From positions 1-26,525 of the forward strand of contig JANLYB010000315.1 of the NCBI GenBank assembly GCA_031365425.1: a DNA stretch of 26,525 nucleotides, given 5' to 3'. The notes under the pieces are model-generated. The model made no database searches. It had not been told where the DNA came from and saw nothing but the letters and a program-made list of their open reading frames with translations. The stretch is from JANXVY01 sp031365425 (lineage in GTDB: Bacteria > Pseudomonadota > Alphaproteobacteria > Rhizobiales > Hyphomicrobiaceae). Below, piece by piece: positions 17,380-25,486 of this stretch. How positions within the stretch are numbered: the stretch's first letter is position 1; each line of letters starts with the position of its first letter. Made by a program: the position numbers and the translations under genes.

Positions 17380-19641
17380 CTAAAACGCCGGGCCGAACTT
17401 ATTGCTGCGGGGGAAGCCTTTAGGCACGACCTTGCCCGCCTGCGCGCGCTGGCCCACCCATTCCGCGAGATCGTTGCCAGCGAGCATGAACGTGCGGCCC
17501 GCGCTGTCGAGCCAGGTGAGCCCGGTATCGGAAGCGAACACGCGCACGTCCGACAACACGCCGTCCTTGATGCGCTGGAGAATCACGCCCTTGCCGCGGT
17601 TCATTTCGTTGACTTCAGATAGCGGGAACACGAGCAGCTTGCGGTTGTCGCCGACGGTGGCAACCATGTCGCCATCCACCGGCACGATGCAGCGCGCTTC
17701 CTCGCCTTCGGAGACGTTGAGCACCTGCTTGCCCTTGCGAGTCGAGGCGATCACCTCTTCCTCCGGCACGACGAAGCCGTAGCTCGCGGTCGAGGCGATC
17801 AGCAAGCGGCGCCCCGGCTGATAGACGAACATCTCGACGAAATCGCTCGTCTCTTCGATGTCGACCATGAGCCGTACAGGTTCGCCATGTCCGCGTCCGC
17901 CCGGCAGCGCATTGGCTTCAAGCGTATACAACCGTCCGTTAGTCGCGAGCACGATCAGCTTGTCGGTGGTCGAGCACTTGACGGCGCGCTTGAGGCTGTC
18001 GCCCTGCTTGAAGTCGAGCTTCGATAGATCGTCCTGATGGCCCTTCATCGAGCGGATCCAGCCCTTGTCGGACAAGATAACTGTGATGGGTTCTTTCTCG
18101 ATCATCGCTTCGTTGAGATCGACGTTGATGGTCGGTGCGTCCTCGAAGGTGGACCTGCGCGCGCCGAGCTTGGTCTTCTTGGAGTAGCGCTCGCGCGTCG
18201 CTTTGATTTCTTCGGTAATCCGCGACCACTGCAGGTCGTCCGACCCGAGCAGTTCGAGGATGCCTTTGCGTTCAGCCGACAGCTTGTCGTGCTCAGCCCG
18301 GATTTCGACTTCTTCAAGCTTTGACAGCGACCGCAGGCGCAGGTTGAGGATCGCTTCGGCCTGAACGTCCGACAGCTTGAACTTTGCGATCAACACCGCT
18401 TTGGGCTCGTCCTCGTAGCGCACGATCCGGATTACTTCATCCAGATTGAGATACGCGATCAGATAGCCGTCGAGCACTTCAAGCCGGTGCTCGATCTTGG
18501 CGAGCCGGTGCTTGGAGCGCCGCACCAGCACCTCGACGCGATGCTCGAGCCACTGCTGCAGCACCTCTTTGAGCGACAGCACGTTGGGGATTTGCCCCCC
18601 CGACAGCACGTTCATATTGAGGCCGAACCGCACTTCAAGCTCGGTCAGCTTGAACAGGCTCTCCATCAACACGAGCGGATCGACCGTGCGCGCCTTGGGT
18701 TCCAGCACGAGGCGGATTTCTTCCGCGCTTTCATCGCGCACGTCGCCCAACAGCGGCAGCTTTTTGTCCTGGAGCAGCTCGGCCAGCTTCTCAACCAGCT
18801 TGGACTTCTGCACCTGATATGGAATTTCGGTGACAACGATCTGCCACATTCCGCGCCCGGTATCTTCCTTCGTCCAGCGCGCGCGTTGACGGAACCCGCC
18901 GCGTCCGGTCCGGTACGACTCGATGATCGATTCGCGCGTTTCGACGATCACCCCGCCGGTTGGGAAATCCGGCCCCTGCACAAACTCGACGAGTTTCTCG
19001 ATGGAGGCATTGGGATGTTTGATGAGGTGCAGAGCAGCCTGGCACAACTCATCCGCATTGTGCGGCGGGATGTTGGTCGCCATGCCCACCGCGATGCCAG
19101 ACGACCCGTTGGCGAGAATGTTGGGAAAAGCGGCTGGCAGAACCGCCGGCTCGCGTTCCTTCTCGTCGTAGTTCGGCCGGAAATCGACCGCGTCCTCGTT
19201 GAGGCCGGCCAAAATATCGGCGGACGTGTCCGTGAGCCGGGCTTCCGTGTAGCGGTCGGCAGCCGCGTTATCGCCGTCGATGTTGCCGAAGTTGCCTTGC
19301 CCATCGACGAGGGGATAGCGCTGCGAGAAATCCTGCGCGAGCCGCACCATCGCTTCATACAGCGCGACGTTGCCGTGCGGATGATATTTACCCATCGCTT
19401 CGCCGACGATGCGGGCGCACTTCATGAAGCTCGACGGCGGTTCAAGATTGAGCGTCTGCATTGTATAGAGAATGCGCCGGTGCACGGGCTTAAGCCCGTC
19501 GCGCACGTCGGGCAGCGCACGGTGCATGATGGTCGACAGCGCATACGCCAGATAGCGCTCCTCGAGCGCCTTCTTCAGCGGAATGGCTTCAAAGCCCGGA
19601 CCGGGCGGATCCTCAGGCGGCAGAATCGGTTTCTTGCTCAT
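17380..19641 (-). CDS. parC: DNA topoisomerase IV subunit A
   Basis: The DNA-cleaving subunit of the type IIA topoisomerase that unlinks daughter chromosomes. The 753 residues include the winged-helix domain with catalytic Tyr131 in RYTEARL, preceded by GQGNFGNIDGD. The tower and coiled-coil region follows, and a C-terminal beta-pinwheel (about 500-740) has repeats such as GWIRSMKGH and GRLYTLEANALPGG. The GyrA-box Q-R-R-G-G-K-G is absent; GRGHGEP is seen instead. That and the shorter length favour ParC over GyrA. The partner parE is not in the window. The equivalents of quinolone-region residues 79-80 read Asn91-Val92 (HPHGNVALYE). A downstream start cannot be excluded, but ATG 19641 fits the family. 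Confidence 0.94.
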   Translation of the reverse strand: MSKKPILPPEDPPGPGFEAIPLKKALEERYLAYALSTIMHRALPDVRDGLKPVHRRILYTMQTLNLEPPSSFMKCARIVGEAMGKYHPHGNVALYEAMVRLAQDFSQRYPLVDGQGNFGNIDGDNAAADRYTEARLTDTSADILAGLNEDAVDFRPNYDEKEREPAVLPAAFPNILANGSSGIAVGMATNIPPHNADELCQAALHLIKHPNASIEKLVEFVQGPDFPTGGVIVETRESIIESYRTGRGGFRQRARWTKEDTGRGMWQIVVTEIPYQVQKSKLVEKLAELLQDKKLPLLGDVRDESAEEIRLVLEPKARTVDPLVLMESLFKLTELEVRFGLNMNVLSGGQIPNVLSLKEVLQQWLEHRVEVLVRRSKHRLAKIEHRLEVLDGYLIAYLNLDEVIRIVRYEDEPKAVLIAKFKLSDVQAEAILNLRLRSLSKLEEVEIRAEHDKLSAERKGILELLGSDDLQWSRITEEIKATRERYSKKTKLGARRSTFEDAPTINVDLNEAMIEKEPITVILSDKGWIRSMKGHQDDLSKLDFKQGDSLKRAVKCSTTDKLIVLATNGRLYTLEANALPGGRGHGEPVRLMVDIEETSDFVEMFVYQPGRRLLIASTASYGFVVPEEEVIASTRKGKQVLNVSEGEEARCIVPVDGDMVATVGDNRKLLVFPLSEVNEMNRGKGVILQRIKDGVLSDVRVFASDTGLTWLDSAGRTFMLAGNDLAEWVGQRAQAGKVVPKGFPRSNKFGPAF

Positions 19642-19799
19642 AGCGCTTGCTAGCGCAAGCTACGCCCAAGACTCAAGTGCGTCGCAGCCACAGGGGACGA
19701 AATCGAAGGCCCGCAATGGGGCGTTCTGAGGTATCTTGCCGGAATCGCTCACGAATCAGATATATTCTCCCTTCAATGCAATTCGCGCAGGAGGTCCCC

Positions 19800-20087
19800 A
19801 TGAGCGACAAGACCACTCTCATTATGCCCGGCAAGAAGATGCAGGTCGCCAAGCCGCTCAAACGCGGACTTCAAGTGGTCGCCGCCGTCGCGTTGACGAT
19901 GGCCGTGGCGCTGGCCCTGATGGTGAGCAGCGGCTTCCTGCAGTCCAAGGGAACCACGGTTCAGGCGTGGTACGTCTGGCTGGCCTTCATCAACCGCCCC
20001 GACATCCAGGCCACGATGGTCTTGACCGCGCTCGTCACCGTCCTGTTCGTCTACTGGCAACGCGACCAGGAACGCGGCGGACGCTGA
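19800..20087 (+). CDS. Small two-helix membrane protein, unknown function
   Basis: This 95-residue protein has a polar, basic N-terminus (about 1-25), a hydrophobic helix VVAAVALTMAVALALMVSSGF, a loop, and a second helix TMVLTALVTVLFVYW followed by a charged end. The ATG at 19800 is fixed by a perfect GGAGG (19790-19794) five bases upstream; longer readings from 19647 overlap the parC promoter side and lack support. I do not recognise the family. It is divergent from parC with a 158-bp gap and is followed by repeat copy 3. Confidence 0.78.
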   Translation: MSDKTTLIMPGKKMQVAKPLKRGLQVVAAVALTMAVALALMVSSGFLQSKGTTVQAWYVWLAFINRPDIQATMVLTALVTVLFVYWQRDQERGGR

Positions 20088-20108
20088 CGCAGGCCCCCCC
20101 TACTGTGT

Positions 20109-20230
20109 CCCCGGAGAGACTTGCGCGCGTCAGCAGCGCGAGGCTCATCCGGGGTCTTTACCTCATGGTGAGTGGAAAAGATCCCGGATCTGCGTGCGCA
20201 AAGGCGCGCACTTGTCCGGGACAGCAGTGG
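20109..20230 (+). repeat. Dispersed three-hairpin repeat, copy 3
   Basis: Hairpin 1 outer stem CCCCGGA (20109-20115) / TCCGGGG (20148-20154). Hairpin 3 CCCGGA (20183-20188) / TCCGGG (20215-20220), with GTGCGC (20194-20199) / GCGCAC (20206-20211). The middle hairpin reads TCTTTACC...GGAAAAGA, where the outer C-G pairing of copies 1 and 2 has become T-A on both sides, a compensatory change. It lies between the small membrane protein gene and the TIR-WD40 gene. Confidence 0.85.
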
Positions 20231-20252
20231 AGTTGGATTGGCTTCGCTTAGA

Positions 20253-20324
20253 CCAGGGCCTCGGCCCTGGACCCACCTTTTTAGTGGAACCGAAGGCGCG
20301 GGGTCCAGGGGACAAGTCCCCTGG
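20253..20324. repeat. Pair of perfect palindromes, CCAGGG type
   Basis: CCAGGGCC (20253-20260) / GGCCCTGG (20263-20270) and CCAGGGGAC (20305-20313) / GTCCCCTGG (20316-20324) form two tight hairpins 34 bp apart. Similar paired CCAGGG elements are frequent intergenic repeats in alphaproteobacteria, from memory. They occupy the leader of the TIR-WD40 gene, with 67 bp left before its start. Confidence 0.75.
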
Positions 20325-20391
20325 CCTTCACTTCACTGTTTGCCGGTGTTAGCATCGCACACTGATATTTTAGGCGATTGCGGTAACGCGG

Positions 20392-23300
20392 ATGGATTCT
20401 GGGGCGCCAGTGGGGGTGGAAACGGGCCGGTTGCGCCTGTTCATCTCCTATTCGCGTGCCGATCTGGACTTCGCCGCCGAACTGGCTGGCGGGCTTGAAA
20501 TCGACGGCGCGTTCGACATCGCCATAGACCGCCACTCCATCATCGAAGGCGAAGACTGGAAGAAGCGGCTCGGCGCGCTGATTGCCGATAGCGATACCGT
20601 CGTATTTCTGCTCTCGCCCGCCTCGGCCAAGTCCGAGGTCTGCCAGTGGGAGGTGGACGAGGCCGTCCGCCTGACCAAGCGCATCGTGCCGGTGCTCGTC
20701 ACGCCGCTGGGCGCGCAACCAGCACCCACGGCACTCGCCGCCCTCAACTACGTCCGCTTCGACCCACTGGAGGACGGCAAGCCCCGCTCGTTCACGGCGG
20801 GCATCAAGGGCCTGATCCGCGCGCTGAAATCCGACCTTAGCTGGTTGCGCGAACACACCCGCTTGCTGGCTCGCGCGTCGGAATGGGCCGAAGCGGGGCG
20901 GCCCGCCAACCGGCTGCTGTCGGGAGACGCCGTTCCCGAAGCCAAAGCCTGGGCGGCACGGCGGCCTAAGGATGCTCCGGCGCTGAATGCGCTCCATCTG
21001 GATTTTATTGCGGAGAGCGAGGCTGCCGAGGCTTCGCGCGCCAGCGCCGCTGCCCACGCGCTCGCCGAACGGGAAAGGCTTGCCCATGCTGCGGAAGAAT
21101 CGGCGCGTCAGGCCAAGGCCGAAGCCGAACGGGCGGAGCAGGCCGCCAAGGACGCGCAGGCAGCCCAGGCGGACCGGCTCGCCGCCGTCGCGCAGGCAGA
21201 GGCGGCGGTAAACGAAACCGCCCGCACGCAGCGCCGCGCTGGGCGTTTACTTTGGGGCATTGCGGCGCTGATGCTGGCGTTTTTCGGCTATGGCCTGCGG
21301 CAGGCGTATTTGACCGAAATGCGCGAGATCAACGTTTACATGAGTCTCGCAAATACAGCGCTCAACGAAAAGCGGACTGATCAGGCAATGCGGTATGCAT
21401 TGCAGGCGTTCCCGGCTCAAGGTGCGTTGCCCATGGCGCACTTATCGAGTGGCCTAGAGGGTATGTTGGCGGGGGCCGCATTCCAAGACCGGCAAATAAG
21501 AAGCATTGAAGCAACGTATGCCTTTTTTAGTCCTAACGGCTCGCGCGTTCTTACGCTCGGATCTGATGAGGTCGCACGCTCCTGGATTCCCGAGACCGGC
21601 CAGTCCGATGACAAACCGGAGATTGATCTTAGACCCCTGCTCGATGCGCACGATGGCAGTTTGTCAGCGGTACAGTTCAGTCGCGACGGAAAATACATTG
21701 TGACGGCGTGTCGGAACGTTGCTCGCGTCTTCGAATGGGGTTCATTTCGTCAACTTGCACAATTCGACGGGCACAGCGCCGCAATTACGTGGGTATCATT
21801 CAGCCACGATGGGCGGCATGTTGTGACGGCTTCAGTCGATAATACTGCAATCGTTTGGAGAATGGGCGATGCGATCCCGATCGCTGTTCTTTCCGGTCAT
21901 GAGGGTGGGCTCAATACCGCATTCTTTAGTCCGGATGGATCTCAGATTTTAACGACGGCGTCAGATGGCACCGCGCGGACTTGGGATGCAGCAACTGGCC
22001 GTTCGATAAGAGTGTTTGAAGGGCACGACTCCGCAATCCGATCCGGCACCTACTCGCCCGACGGCACGCGGATCGTGACAGCATCGGTAGACCAGACTGC
22101 GGTTATCTGGGACGCTCAGTCGGGTGCAAGGCTGCACACGCTCCAGGCGCGAGGCAGTGTGAATTGGGCGGAGTTTTCTCCCAGCGGAGGCTTTGTAATC
22201 ACTGCCATAGGGTCATTCTTCACGGGCGATGGCGATGTTTCTGCGCGAATATGGAACGCAGAGACAGGCCGCGAATATGTGGCACTGCTGGGTCACATTG
22301 ATATCGTTCAGTCAGCGGCCTTCAGTGATGATCAGCAATACGTGCTCACTCGGTCGTTGGATGGCGCTGCGAAGATTTGGAGATGGGATGGTCCACCGGT
22401 CGAAGTCGAAGTCGGTTCTCAAAATGAGATGCAGCAAGATCTCGCGATCGATCGCGAGCGCACTCTACTTATTAGCCCGCTCAGTGATCGAAGCATCCGC
22501 GTCTGGCATGCGCGGGACGGCGAACCCGTCGCAAGGATCGAAACCGGCGAGGCGACCCTCATCGATGCGCACCTTAGCCCGAATGCTCAGTTGATCGCCA
22601 GCGTGCACGCGGGAGGGGATGTCAAGGTATGGGAGCGCGAAACGGCGCGGCCAGTCTTGAAATTAGAAACCGGGGCTGAAGAATTGCGGCGTTTCGCATT
22701 TAGTAGTGATGGGCAACATTTCGCTACGCTCAGCACCGCCGGCGAGGCGCGGCTGTGGCGGACACGCGACCGCGAACTGATTTCGATTTTGACTCAAACC
22801 GGGAGCGAGATTACGGCGTTTGCATTTGTAGGCGATGCGCTGGCAACAGCAGCGGCAGATCGAAGCCTGCAGTTCTGGAGAGTTGGCGACGGAGCCCTCC
22901 AGGCGCAAATCGAACACCTCGAAGAACCGGCTCAGTTGCTTGAACTGAGTCCGGACGGGAAACAGCTATTGTCTCTTCACACTCACTTCGCTCAGATTTG
23001 GGACGTTCAAAAGCGGATACCGTTGAGAAAAATACAGCTTGAAGCCGATTTCCTAGGTTCCGGCGTTCGCCATGTATTCAGTCCGGGGAGCGACTCCATC
23101 GCGCTGACGATGAGCGATACCGCCATTCACGTTTACGAGGTTTCAACCGGCAAACACATGGCCCGCTTGTGGGATTTCAGCGCCCCCGCATCATCCGTTT
23201 CATTCTCGCAAGACGGAACCCGTCTCGTGAGCACCAATGGCATGGATGATAATGTTCGCGTATGGGACGTCGCAAGCGGCCTTAAAATTGCCCAATGGGT

Positions 23301-23652
23301 CGTGGGCGAAAAGCCATCGCAGGCAATGTTTTTGAATAAGGGTGATCAGCTCGTGACGTTGGCAAAACGTGCTGGCGTCAACGTTTGGAACACGTCTTGG
23401 CTTGCGGCGCATGGCTCCAAATTGCGCGAGCGCGTCTGCGCGGAAAAACTGATCGGTGTCCAAATATTCACGGACGCGGAACTCGCTAACCCCATCCTGC
23501 GCGGCATCGACGCCAGCGACTCCGTCGCCCGCAACCCCTGCCTCCGCCGCGGCCCCCTCTCCCTCGATTTCTGGACCCGCCTGCCGGCGCAGTGGGCGCA
23601 CTGGCTGGGGTGGCGGGTAAGGCCGTCACACACCGCCGCCGTCAACAGGTGA
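20392..23652 (+). CDS. TIR domain / coiled coil / membrane helix / WD40 double-propeller protein
   Basis: This 1086-residue protein has four parts. A TIR_2-type domain (about 13-150) has LRLFISYSRADLDFA, the EGEDWKKRL helix, VVFLLSPAS, and CQWEVDEA carrying Glu87, the likely catalytic Glu of NAD-cleaving TIRs. An Ala/Glu/Arg-rich coiled coil spans about 205-280. One membrane helix (about 284-302, RLLWGIAALMLAFFGYGL) follows. About 14-15 WD40 repeats (about 368-1000) fit two 7-bladed propellers. A tail (1000-1086) contains LRERVCAEKL and NPCLRRGPLS. No NTPase domain is present. Likely role, inferred: a sensor-effector in which ligand binding by the propellers clusters the TIRs. The ATG at 20392 has a poor ribosome site. 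Its WD40 section is richer in A/T at third codon positions than its ends. It appears to be a single-gene unit. Confidence 0.9.
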   Translation: MDSGAPVGVETGRLRLFISYSRADLDFAAELAGGLEIDGAFDIAIDRHSIIEGEDWKKRLGALIADSDTVVFLLSPASAKSEVCQWEVDEAVRLTKRIVPVLVTPLGAQPAPTALAALNYVRFDPLEDGKPRSFTAGIKGLIRALKSDLSWLREHTRLLARASEWAEAGRPANRLLSGDAVPEAKAWAARRPKDAPALNALHLDFIAESEAAEASRASAAAHALAERERLAHAAEESARQAKAEAERAEQAAKDAQAAQADRLAAVAQAEAAVNETARTQRRAGRLLWGIAALMLAFFGYGLRQAYLTEMREINVYMSLANTALNEKRTDQAMRYALQAFPAQGALPMAHLSSGLEGMLAGAAFQDRQIRSIEATYAFFSPNGSRVLTLGSDEVARSWIPETGQSDDKPEIDLRPLLDAHDGSLSAVQFSRDGKYIVTACRNVARVFEWGSFRQLAQFDGHSAAITWVSFSHDGRHVVTASVDNTAIVWRMGDAIPIAVLSGHEGGLNTAFFSPDGSQILTTASDGTARTWDAATGRSIRVFEGHDSAIRSGTYSPDGTRIVTASVDQTAVIWDAQSGARLHTLQARGSVNWAEFSPSGGFVITAIGSFFTGDGDVSARIWNAETGREYVALLGHIDIVQSAAFSDDQQYVLTRSLDGAAKIWRWDGPPVEVEVGSQNEMQQDLAIDRERTLLISPLSDRSIRVWHARDGEPVARIETGEATLIDAHLSPNAQLIASVHAGGDVKVWERETARPVLKLETGAEELRRFAFSSDGQHFATLSTAGEARLWRTRDRELISILTQTGSEITAFAFVGDALATAAADRSLQFWRVGDGALQAQIEHLEEPAQLLELSPDGKQLLSLHTHFAQIWDVQKRIPLRKIQLEADFLGSGVRHVFSPGSDSIALTMSDTAIHVYEVSTGKHMARLWDFSAPASSVSFSQDGTRLVSTNGMDDNVRVWDVASGLKIAQWVVGEKPSQAMFLNKGDQLVTLAKRAGVNVWNTSWLAAHGSKLRERVCAEKLIGVQIFTDAELANPILRGIDASDSVARNPCLRRGPLSLDFWTRLPAQWAHWLGWRVRPSHTAAVNR

Positions 23653-24007
23653 CGGCGATCCATCGCAGGCTTTGAGGAAGACGCCGAAGATGCGCCGGGA
23701 GAGGTGGGAATATGCTGCGGGAAGAACGTGGATATGCCCCGGAGGACATGGGGAGATGGGCTATTTTCCCACTCGTTAAGCACGAAGTGCTGGCTTATTC
23801 TGCCATCGGATTATATCAACCATAGCATGTGTCTGATGGTCATAATTTCCCGCAAAGATAGATTCTTGGGCCCCAGCCTTCGCTGGGCTGACGGAGTTCT
23901 TGGGGATAGGCTGCCGTCGAGGTAGGTCGCTGGCGATGCGGGGCATCGACGGGCATCTTCTCCCCAGGGGGAGAAGAAAGTGAAGCCTATCTTAGCGCGT
24001 ATGGGGC
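23653..24007. other. Gene-free stretch with hairpins between convergent genes
   Basis: No supported gene is seen. Two perfect hairpins are present: CCCAGC / GCTGGG around CTTC (near 23873-23888), and CTTCTCCCC (23957-23965) / GGGGAGAAG (23968-23976) around AG. The second lies 31 bp past the moxR stop and may stop moxR transcripts, but it lacks a T-run. A more A/T-rich patch lies at about 23790-23860. Confidence 0.55.
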
Positions 24008-24853
24008 CTACTCCCCCTTGCGCCGGGTCAAGAACGCGAGCCGCTCAAACAGGTGGATGTCCTGTTCGTTCTTGAGCAGCGCGCCGTGCAGCGGCGGGAT
24101 CAGCTTGCGCGGGTCCTGCTCGCGCAGCGTTTCCACGCTGATGTCTTCGTTGAGTAGCAGCTTGATCCAGTCGAGCAATTCCGAAGTCGACGGCTTTTTC
24201 TTGATGCCCGGCACCACGCGCACGTCGTAGAAAATGCGCATCGCTTCAGCGGCCAGCCGCTGCTTTAAGCCCGGGAAATGGACCTCCACGATGGCCTGCA
24301 TGGTTTGGGGATCGGGGAACTTGATGTAGTGGAAGAAGCACCGGCGCAGGAACGCGTCCGGCAGTTCCTTTTCGTTGTTGGACGTGATGATGACGATGGG
24401 CCGGTTCTGGGCTTTGATCGTTTCGCCGGTCTCGTAGACGAAGAATTCCATCCGGTCGAGTTCCTGCAACAAATCGTTGGGAAACTCGATGTCGGCCTTG
24501 TCGATCTCGTCGATCAGCAGCACGGGGCGGCCGGCATGGGTGAAGGCTTCCCACAATTTGCCGCGCTTGATGTAGTTCCTGATGTCGCCGACACGCGCAT
24601 CGCCCAGCTGACTGTCGCGTAACCGCGAGACGGCGTCGTATTCGTACAACCCCTGGTGAGCTTTCGTCGTCGATTTGATGTGCCATTCGATCAACGGCAC
24701 GCCAAGCGCGGTCGCGACCTCGTGAGCCAGCACCGATTTGCCCGTTCCCGGCTCGCCCTTGATGAGCAGCGGGCGTTCAAGCGTGATAGCGGCGTTGACC
24801 GCGACCTTGAGGTCTTGCGTCGCGACGTAACTGTCGGTGCCCTTGAATTTCAT
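24008..24853 (-). CDS. MoxR-family AAA+ ATPase
   Basis: A chaperone-like AAA+ ATPase of 281 residues. Walker A is GEPGTGKS (33-40), Walker B VLLIDEID (111-118), the sensor 1 region IVIITSNNEKELPDAFLRRC (about 152-172) includes the arginine-finger segment, and a C-terminal lid domain follows. The insertion SQLGDARVGDIRNYIKRGKLWEAF belongs to a common proteobacterial MoxR subgroup. MoxR proteins usually work with a VWA-domain partner encoded next door, often to insert metals or remodel complexes. Here the next gene downstream is the convergent TIR-WD40 gene, so the partner is elsewhere or absent. The start ATG at 24853 has GGGACGG upstream. Confidence 0.93.
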   Translation of the reverse strand: MKFKGTDSYVATQDLKVAVNAAITLERPLLIKGEPGTGKSVLAHEVATALGVPLIEWHIKSTTKAHQGLYEYDAVSRLRDSQLGDARVGDIRNYIKRGKLWEAFTHAGRPVLLIDEIDKADIEFPNDLLQELDRMEFFVYETGETIKAQNRPIVIITSNNEKELPDAFLRRCFFHYIKFPDPQTMQAIVEVHFPGLKQRLAAEAMRIFYDVRVVPGIKKKPSTSELLDWIKLLLNEDISVETLREQDPRKLIPPLHGALLKNEQDIHLFERLAFLTRRKGE

Positions 24854-25486
24854 CGTCCGTCCCGGGTTGGAAATCGAGGGCTAACCCTATGGGGCAAGAG
24901 CCGCAAGAGCAATCAACCAGCATGCCGCAGCGCGCTGGCGGCATGACGGAACGAAAGCGCCGCCTCCGGGAGGGCGGAGGCGGCGCTTGGGCGCAGAAGA
25001 TACGCCGTACGAGACGGTGGAGCGAAACGCCGCTTTTAGCAAACTGGCGTAGGAGCAAGGGAGCGTACGCCAAGGAGGAGGGTGCGTTTGCGGTAGCTGT
25101 GCGTTTCGCGATGGTTGCAGGAGCGTTATCCGCCGTCTCGTCTTCTCATAATCACGGGGTGCAGTCCGCGGTAACCTCATTTGGTTGAGTGCTGAATGGT
25201 TGGAAATTTGGATGGCAAATCTGGCGAGTAGGGCAGTTTCAATATGCAGGTGCCAGGCTCTCGTCTGGACACTTCTAAGTTGTACTAAATTGATTAGCGC
25301 AATCTTAACAAGAGAAATCCTCCGCGCGCAATTTGTGTCAGTTTTTCACAACGCTTTGGAAAACAGTGGGATTTTCTTGACAGTTTCGCAGGCGCACAGC
25401 AAGACGGGGCACGATTTTTGCTCGCCCACGCGGTGCAGCCTTTTGAGTGGCTCAGCGCACAGGGAGGGCCTCATAGAGGCGGATCG
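24854..25486. other. 633-bp gene-free stretch with strong hairpins
   Basis: No convincing gene is seen on either strand; the readings there have atypical composition. It holds a perfect 14-bp hairpin AAGCGCCGCCTCCG (24955-24968) / CGGAGGCGGCGCTT (24975-24988) and a 7-bp inverted repeat TGGCGTA (25045-25051) / TACGCCA (25066-25072). The promoter-side half (25190-25400) is distinctly more A/T-rich and contains a TTGACA at 25377 upstream of the DksA-type gene, without a good -10. A small RNA is possible. Confidence 0.5.
24955..24988. repeat. Perfect 14-bp GC-rich hairpin upstream of moxR
   Basis: The arms pair without a mismatch around GGAGGG, 102 bp upstream of the moxR start. There is no T-run on either side, so it is not a standard terminator. 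A leader structure or an intergenic repeat is more likely. Confidence 0.6.

Noticed and set aside
18487..19653. 388-codon reading frame antisense to parC
   Set aside because: Shadow of a conserved gene; no recognisable domain.
23704..23925. 73-codon reading frame after the TIR-WD40 gene
   Set aside because: It runs through a palindrome and has no codon bias or ribosome site.
25333..25351. TTGTG...CACAA, CRP/FNR-like inverted repeat upstream of dksA
   Set aside because: Arm spacing is one base too long for a CRP site and the sequence between is poor; probably chance in an A/T-rich stretch.
25377..25405. TTGACA as a sigma-70 promoter of dksA
   Set aside because: The -35 is perfect, but the -10 at 16-18 bp spacing (CAAGAC and shifts) matches poorly, so it is not listed as a promoter.
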